From: Pelagomonas calceolata
Lineage: Eukaryota; Sar; Pelagophyceae; Pelagomonadales; Pelagomonadaceae
Assembly (NCBI GenBank): GCA_918797485.1
Contig: CAKKNE010000003.1
Span: 5,022,001-5,086,000, forward strand
Length of the DNA stretch: 64,000 nt
Direction of reading: 5' to 3'
Each line of letters begins with the position of its first letter. Positions within the stretch are counted from its first letter, which is position 1. The notes under the pieces were generated by a model. That model saw nothing but the letters and a program-made list of their open reading frames with translations, searched no databases and had not been told where the DNA came from. Below, piece after piece: positions 60,800-64,000 of the stretch. Position numbers and translations under genes: made by a program.

Positions 60800-62045
60800 A
60801 TGAGGCTCTTACGAGTGCTCGTCTTGGTGCAAATGGGAGAAGGTCTGATCCAAGGTACGCCAGCCGGCGCGGTGGCTGAGCCGTCGCAGGCTGGCGACGA
60901 GTTGTCGCCTGAGGATGCGCTTCTCTGTGCTCCAGCGCGAAGGAATTTGTCGGTTAGCACTGGCATCCTAAAGATGGCACTATATACCTACAGCTTTGGC
61001 AATTACCGCCACGAAATCTCGCAATATCGCCCGTGGGATGATTTCCACGGTCAGGACTCGCATGGAAATTAAGGAGGGGAGTTGCCTTCAACGGCAGGTT
61101 CTCTCAAAATAATGCGATTTCGTTCGTCCAATGTGACGGAGTATCCACTAGGTGTTGCTATTTCGCACAGGCTGGGACCATCGGTACGTCTTCTGCGACA
61201 CAAGTATCACGCAGAAAATGGTCGCGGACGGATGGATTCAGTGTCTGGTGCCTCCTGGCTACCTCCCGCGGGCCACATTCCAAGTCCATCGCACACGCAA
61301 CGTCAGTGCAGGCTGGGACCTGACCAAGTTTTTCAAATTTGGGCACGTGGCCGCGGTCCTTCGACCCTTTGACTACCTCCTTCACATAGACTTCAGTTTC
61401 ATTGCGACACGTAACAAGTATTTCTACTTTCTACCGCGTTTTGCCGATGTCGAAGCACTCATCCGCACGAAGCCAGAAGTAGAGCTCATCGCACTCAGGC
61501 ACCGTGAGAGGGCTCTCGTTCGCAGCGAGTGGCAAGTAACAACAAAAAACAAAATGGAATTCCAGCATCTAATCTGCCAGTTTGGGCAGGCAATGAGGGC
61601 CAAATTTGGTAGCGAGGCGAGCACTGGCGTCAACCGGTTCTTGTTTCTTAACAACCTTTGGCTAACGCAGGTAGTGGATGTAACACCACTGTTTCTCATG
61701 GGCTTATTTGTCCGCAAGGTCCATAATGTGCCAAAGCTTGATGTGATTTTTGCTGATACAGTCCGCACCCTTGTATCATTTGGCTTGAAACGAGATCAGA
61801 ACGTCTTTCCGCTTGCTCTCTGGAACAGATATGGAAACATGACTTCTATCAAGGTATTAATGTGCGGCAGGAACATTTCAACTGCAGTTTGCCACCCCGC
61901 ACGGAACCCCCCCGCATCGTCGACAATTAGAGATTTTGGCCGCCCCCTCGCCCTCACAGCCCGTTCAGCATGTAATCACACCGGTGAGCACAAGGCCTAC
62001 GACAAAGTGCTCGTCTACGACCCGGGACCCACGCGTATGTCGTGA
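60800..62045 (+). CDS. DUF616-like glycosyltransferase-family protein, two exons
   Basis: Exon 1 begins at the ATG at 60800 with a hydrophobic leader (MRLLRVLVLVQMGEGLIQGT) and ends near MALYTYSFGNYRHEISQYRP. After an intron ending at TTCGCACAG (about 61170), exon 2 reads WDHRYVFCDTSITQKMVADG, ATFQVHRTRNVSAGWDLTKF, FDYLLHIDFSFIATRNKYFY, VELIALRHRERALVRSEWQV and VSFGLKRDQNVFPLALWNRY. The 'YTYSFGNYR..', 'VFCDT', 'LLHIDFSF' and 'KRDQNVFPLAL' order resembles DUF616/TOD1-like glycan enzymes, and the codons are unusually A/T-rich compared with the other host genes. The donor near 61030-61060 is not fixed. It lies between repeats G (60220) and B (62700). Confidence 0.55.
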
Positions 62046-62267
62046 CGAAGAGCTTTGCAAGAATTGCGTCGATGTTGGCTCAAGCTGAGCCAGCGCCTCC
62101 CCGAAGCGGCAGAAATATGGCACCGCTCAGCATCGACCTCTGGCTGCGACATCGATTCGGCCACCTTTCACAGAAACTCGTCGATGGCCCGCCCGTGGGA
62201 AACGCATCGGGGAACCAAATGGGAATCGCATTCCAGCGATTGAAATGGACCGGGTGTTGCTGGCGTG

Positions 62268-62360
62268 CTCGATAGTAGTGCAATGGAAATACACGTCTAG
62301 TAGGATTCCAATGTTCAACTGAGACGTATCCAAGCACACCCGTACTACTAAAAGCTGGTA
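62268..62360 (-). repeat. Inverted partial copy of the 341-bp satellite unit
   Basis: GTGCAATGGAAATACACGTC through AACTGAGACGTATCCAAGCA is the reverse complement of part of the unit at 31430-31490. Confidence 0.85.
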
Positions 62361-62540
62361 CGCCGAGAGTGTTGTATACTCGAGAATGTATCTCATTGTG
62401 GCTCAACTTGAACAGTGTAACAATTAAATTCCTAGCCTGAGATGGATAGTCCGGGGCCTATGCGTCTAGTGGACTCCGAGTCTTGGGAGGCCAGTAGCCT
62501 GAGGCCGGTAGCACGCATGTGATGCTTGTGGCCACCAATG

Positions 62541-62740
62541 TCTAACCAGCCTAGGGCTGATAGGCCTGACTGCGAGAGTGTTTTATAGTGAACAGTTGTT
62601 ACACCGTAGTGCTTTTGACACTCGATGTATAGACTCAAATATTAGAGAGTGGGAGATACATATCTAGGGTAGGAAGGGCTAGTAGGTTTCTCTCTCTAGT
62701 ACCTACGGTACCACCTACGGTACCTATACTGCGGTAGGGA
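62541..62740 (-). repeat. Family B, minus orientation, followed by a GGTACC array
   Basis: TAACCAGCCTAGGGCTGATA through GGTTTCTCTCTCTAGTACCT; the array (62697-62740, ACGGTACCACCTACGGTACC) abuts its outer edge. Confidence 0.9.
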
Positions 62741-62807
62741 GGAGGAATGCGCCGGAGCCTTCACAGTACTTGGAGCGCCACACGCGGCATGAGCCGGCAG
62801 CGTCTGC

Positions 62808-63782
62808 TTGATGATGATGAGACTCGCCGCGACCTGGTTGCTGCACGCCTCGAGCTTGGCATGTGTCGGGGCAGCTTGCACGGTGGGTGAGGTTGCGCCC
62901 CAAACCCGTCCGAGGACCGTGCTCTACGTATACGTCGTCGGCGCCGCGCGCAGCCTCGCCACGACGGCAGCGAATCTTGAAGGTCTCCTCTGCGGCGGCG
63001 CGGACGCGTGGGCCGACGGTCTGCCGGTCGTGCCGCTCCTCCACGTCTGGGCGAATTCGTCGTGTGACCGTGACGTGGTCGTGCCGCCGTTCTTCGCCGC
63101 GGCACTCGTTAATTTCACCATGAACAGTCTCGACGGCGCCATGGTAAAACTCATCGCTCGCGATGCGCGTACGAGCGTAGAACGCACGCGCGCGATTCAA
63201 TTCACTGCACAGCTCTTTCACCTGTACAACCTCAACCGCCGTGCTGTTGCGCTCCTCTTTGAAACAGGCAAGAGCTACTTGGTGCCGCACGAACCCGGGG
63301 AGTCTGTCGTGCTCAAGTGGCGTCCCGACGTTCGCGCGGCCGTCTTGGCCAACGCGACAAAGTTTCTGCGAGCGTGCGTGACGCTTGTCCGCGACAATGA
63401 TGTCAACGACGTAGTCTGTATTCTACCAACGCCAAAGACCAAACTCGTGCCACGTGGTTGCGTGCAAAGGCGGCGGTCTCGACGCGGCGTCGACTTCTAC
63501 ATGTCAACCTGCTGTCACCCCGACGGCCGCGGCGTCCTCTCGGACTGGGTGTTTGTGACAAAGAAACGCGTCCTCGATGCTATGGATGGCCACAAATTGC
63601 CGCCTCAAATATACGACGGCGGCGACCGAGCGGAACACCGGTTTTGTCGATTGCTCGTCGGTTCGAACTTGAGGCTCGTCTGGCCCGCCGCGAACAGTGT
63701 CGTGGAACCTCTTTTTTGTAAATTCTATGACAGCCGGTTACGCAGGCCGCGGCAGACACCTGGGCTGGGAATAGAGAGCTAG
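62808..63782 (+). CDS. Secreted protein, possible glycosyltransferase of unknown family
   Basis: Single exon of 324 residues. A signal peptide (MRLAATWLLHASSLACVGAA; alternative starts lie at the MMMM run) is followed by TVLYVYVVGAARSLATTAAN, LEGLLCGGADAW, VLKWRPDVRAAVLANATKFL, GVLSDWVFVTKKRVLDAMDG and AEHRFCRLLVGSNLRLVWPA. The pattern 'YVVGAARSL..T', 'KWRPDVR' (where related transferases have a RPD motif) and 'SDWVFV' resembles DUF-type glycosyltransferases of the algal Golgi; the family is not certain. The frame may continue from upstream, but the leader fits the start at 62808-62817. Confidence 0.6.
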   Translation: MMMMRLAATWLLHASSLACVGAACTVGEVAPQTRPRTVLYVYVVGAARSLATTAANLEGLLCGGADAWADGLPVVPLLHVWANSSCDRDVVVPPFFAAALVNFTMNSLDGAMVKLIARDARTSVERTRAIQFTAQLFHLYNLNRRAVALLFETGKSYLVPHEPGESVVLKWRPDVRAAVLANATKFLRACVTLVRDNDVNDVVCILPTPKTKLVPRGCVQRRRSRRGVDFYMSTCCHPDGRGVLSDWVFVTKKRVLDAMDGHKLPPQIYDGGDRAEHRFCRLLVGSNLRLVWPAANSVVEPLFCKFYDSRLRRPRQTPGLGIES

Positions 63783-64000
63783 GGCTCACAAGTGTGCGAT
63801 GTCCACATGGGGCGACTCCGTATAATGGTGCGGGGGGTTGAACAATGCGTTCGTCTGATCTGGTCTGTAATCGTCCTCCGTTGGAGCTATACAGATTTCA
63901 GATTTCGCGCAATGCTTTGTATCAAAAGCAGCCAAATTGATAGCTCGCGAGCCGTGGCTGGGCGCAGGCTCGTGTACGGAGGGCACGACGACGCCGGGGT

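Overview
The window is nuclear DNA of a GC-rich unicellular eukaryote. The genes are eukaryote-specific: DDX10/Dbp4, NUP160, ENY2, myosin, PPWD1, BCD1, NDUFA6 and an NSF-like AAA ATPase. Coding GC is very high, and genes are split by very short GT-AG introns (37-90 nt where I could fix both ends). There are many secretory glycosyltransferases, a chloroplast-type riboflavin HAD protein, and a PDI that seems to use TGA as selenocysteine. Together these suggest a marine alga, most likely a pelagophyte-like stramenopile, though a haptophyte is possible. The taxon is inference; no rRNA or organelle marker is present.

Layout. 0-6.3 kb: the end of an NSF-like gene (minus), a small coiled-coil ORF (minus), a four-exon fucosyltransferase-like gene (plus) and a GT8 fusion glycosyltransferase (minus). 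6.4-9.8 kb: gene-poor, with a dispersed repeat, a perfect hairpin and a 1.3-kb inverted repeat. 9.8-26 kb: a dense conserved block with a chromatin-type unknown, an MFS transporter, DDX10, NUP160, the five-exon ENY2 gene and a myosin. 26-32.3 kb: a long hairpin, tRNA-Ile, a sulfotransferase, a PYRP2-like HAD protein, composite repeats and a 341-bp satellite. 32.3-46.6 kb: TMEM260, a GT25-like enzyme, an ABHD hydrolase, a class I methyltransferase, selenocysteine PDI, GT90 and an integrin-like FG-GAP receptor. 46.7-49.7 kb: repeats, fossil ORFs and a DUF616-type glycosyltransferase. 49.7-54.9 kb: BCD1, a probable POP4 and PPWD1. 55-64 kb: sparse sequence, a second fucosyltransferase-like gene, NDUFA6, a second DUF616-like gene and a secreted glycosyltransferase-like protein.

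Functionally, one group handles RNA and ribosome biogenesis or nuclear traffic (DDX10, BCD1, POP4, PPWD1, NUP160, ENY2). A second, larger group acts in the ER/Golgi on glycans and secreted proteins: two fucosyltransferase-like genes, GT8, GT25-like, GT90, TMEM260, two DUF616-like genes, a sulfotransferase, PDI and several secreted unknowns. They are scattered on both strands as separate eukaryotic transcription units.

The intergenic space is lower in GC and built from a few dispersed repeat families. These are GGTACCGTA palindromic arrays, a ~150-bp family (B), a ~170-bp family (G), a composite unit that carries a gene 3' end (H-D-E-AAAT-C), and a 341-bp satellite. The GGTACC arrays abut the same end of every G copy and of three of five B copies, which suggests they are element termini or a preferred insertion target.
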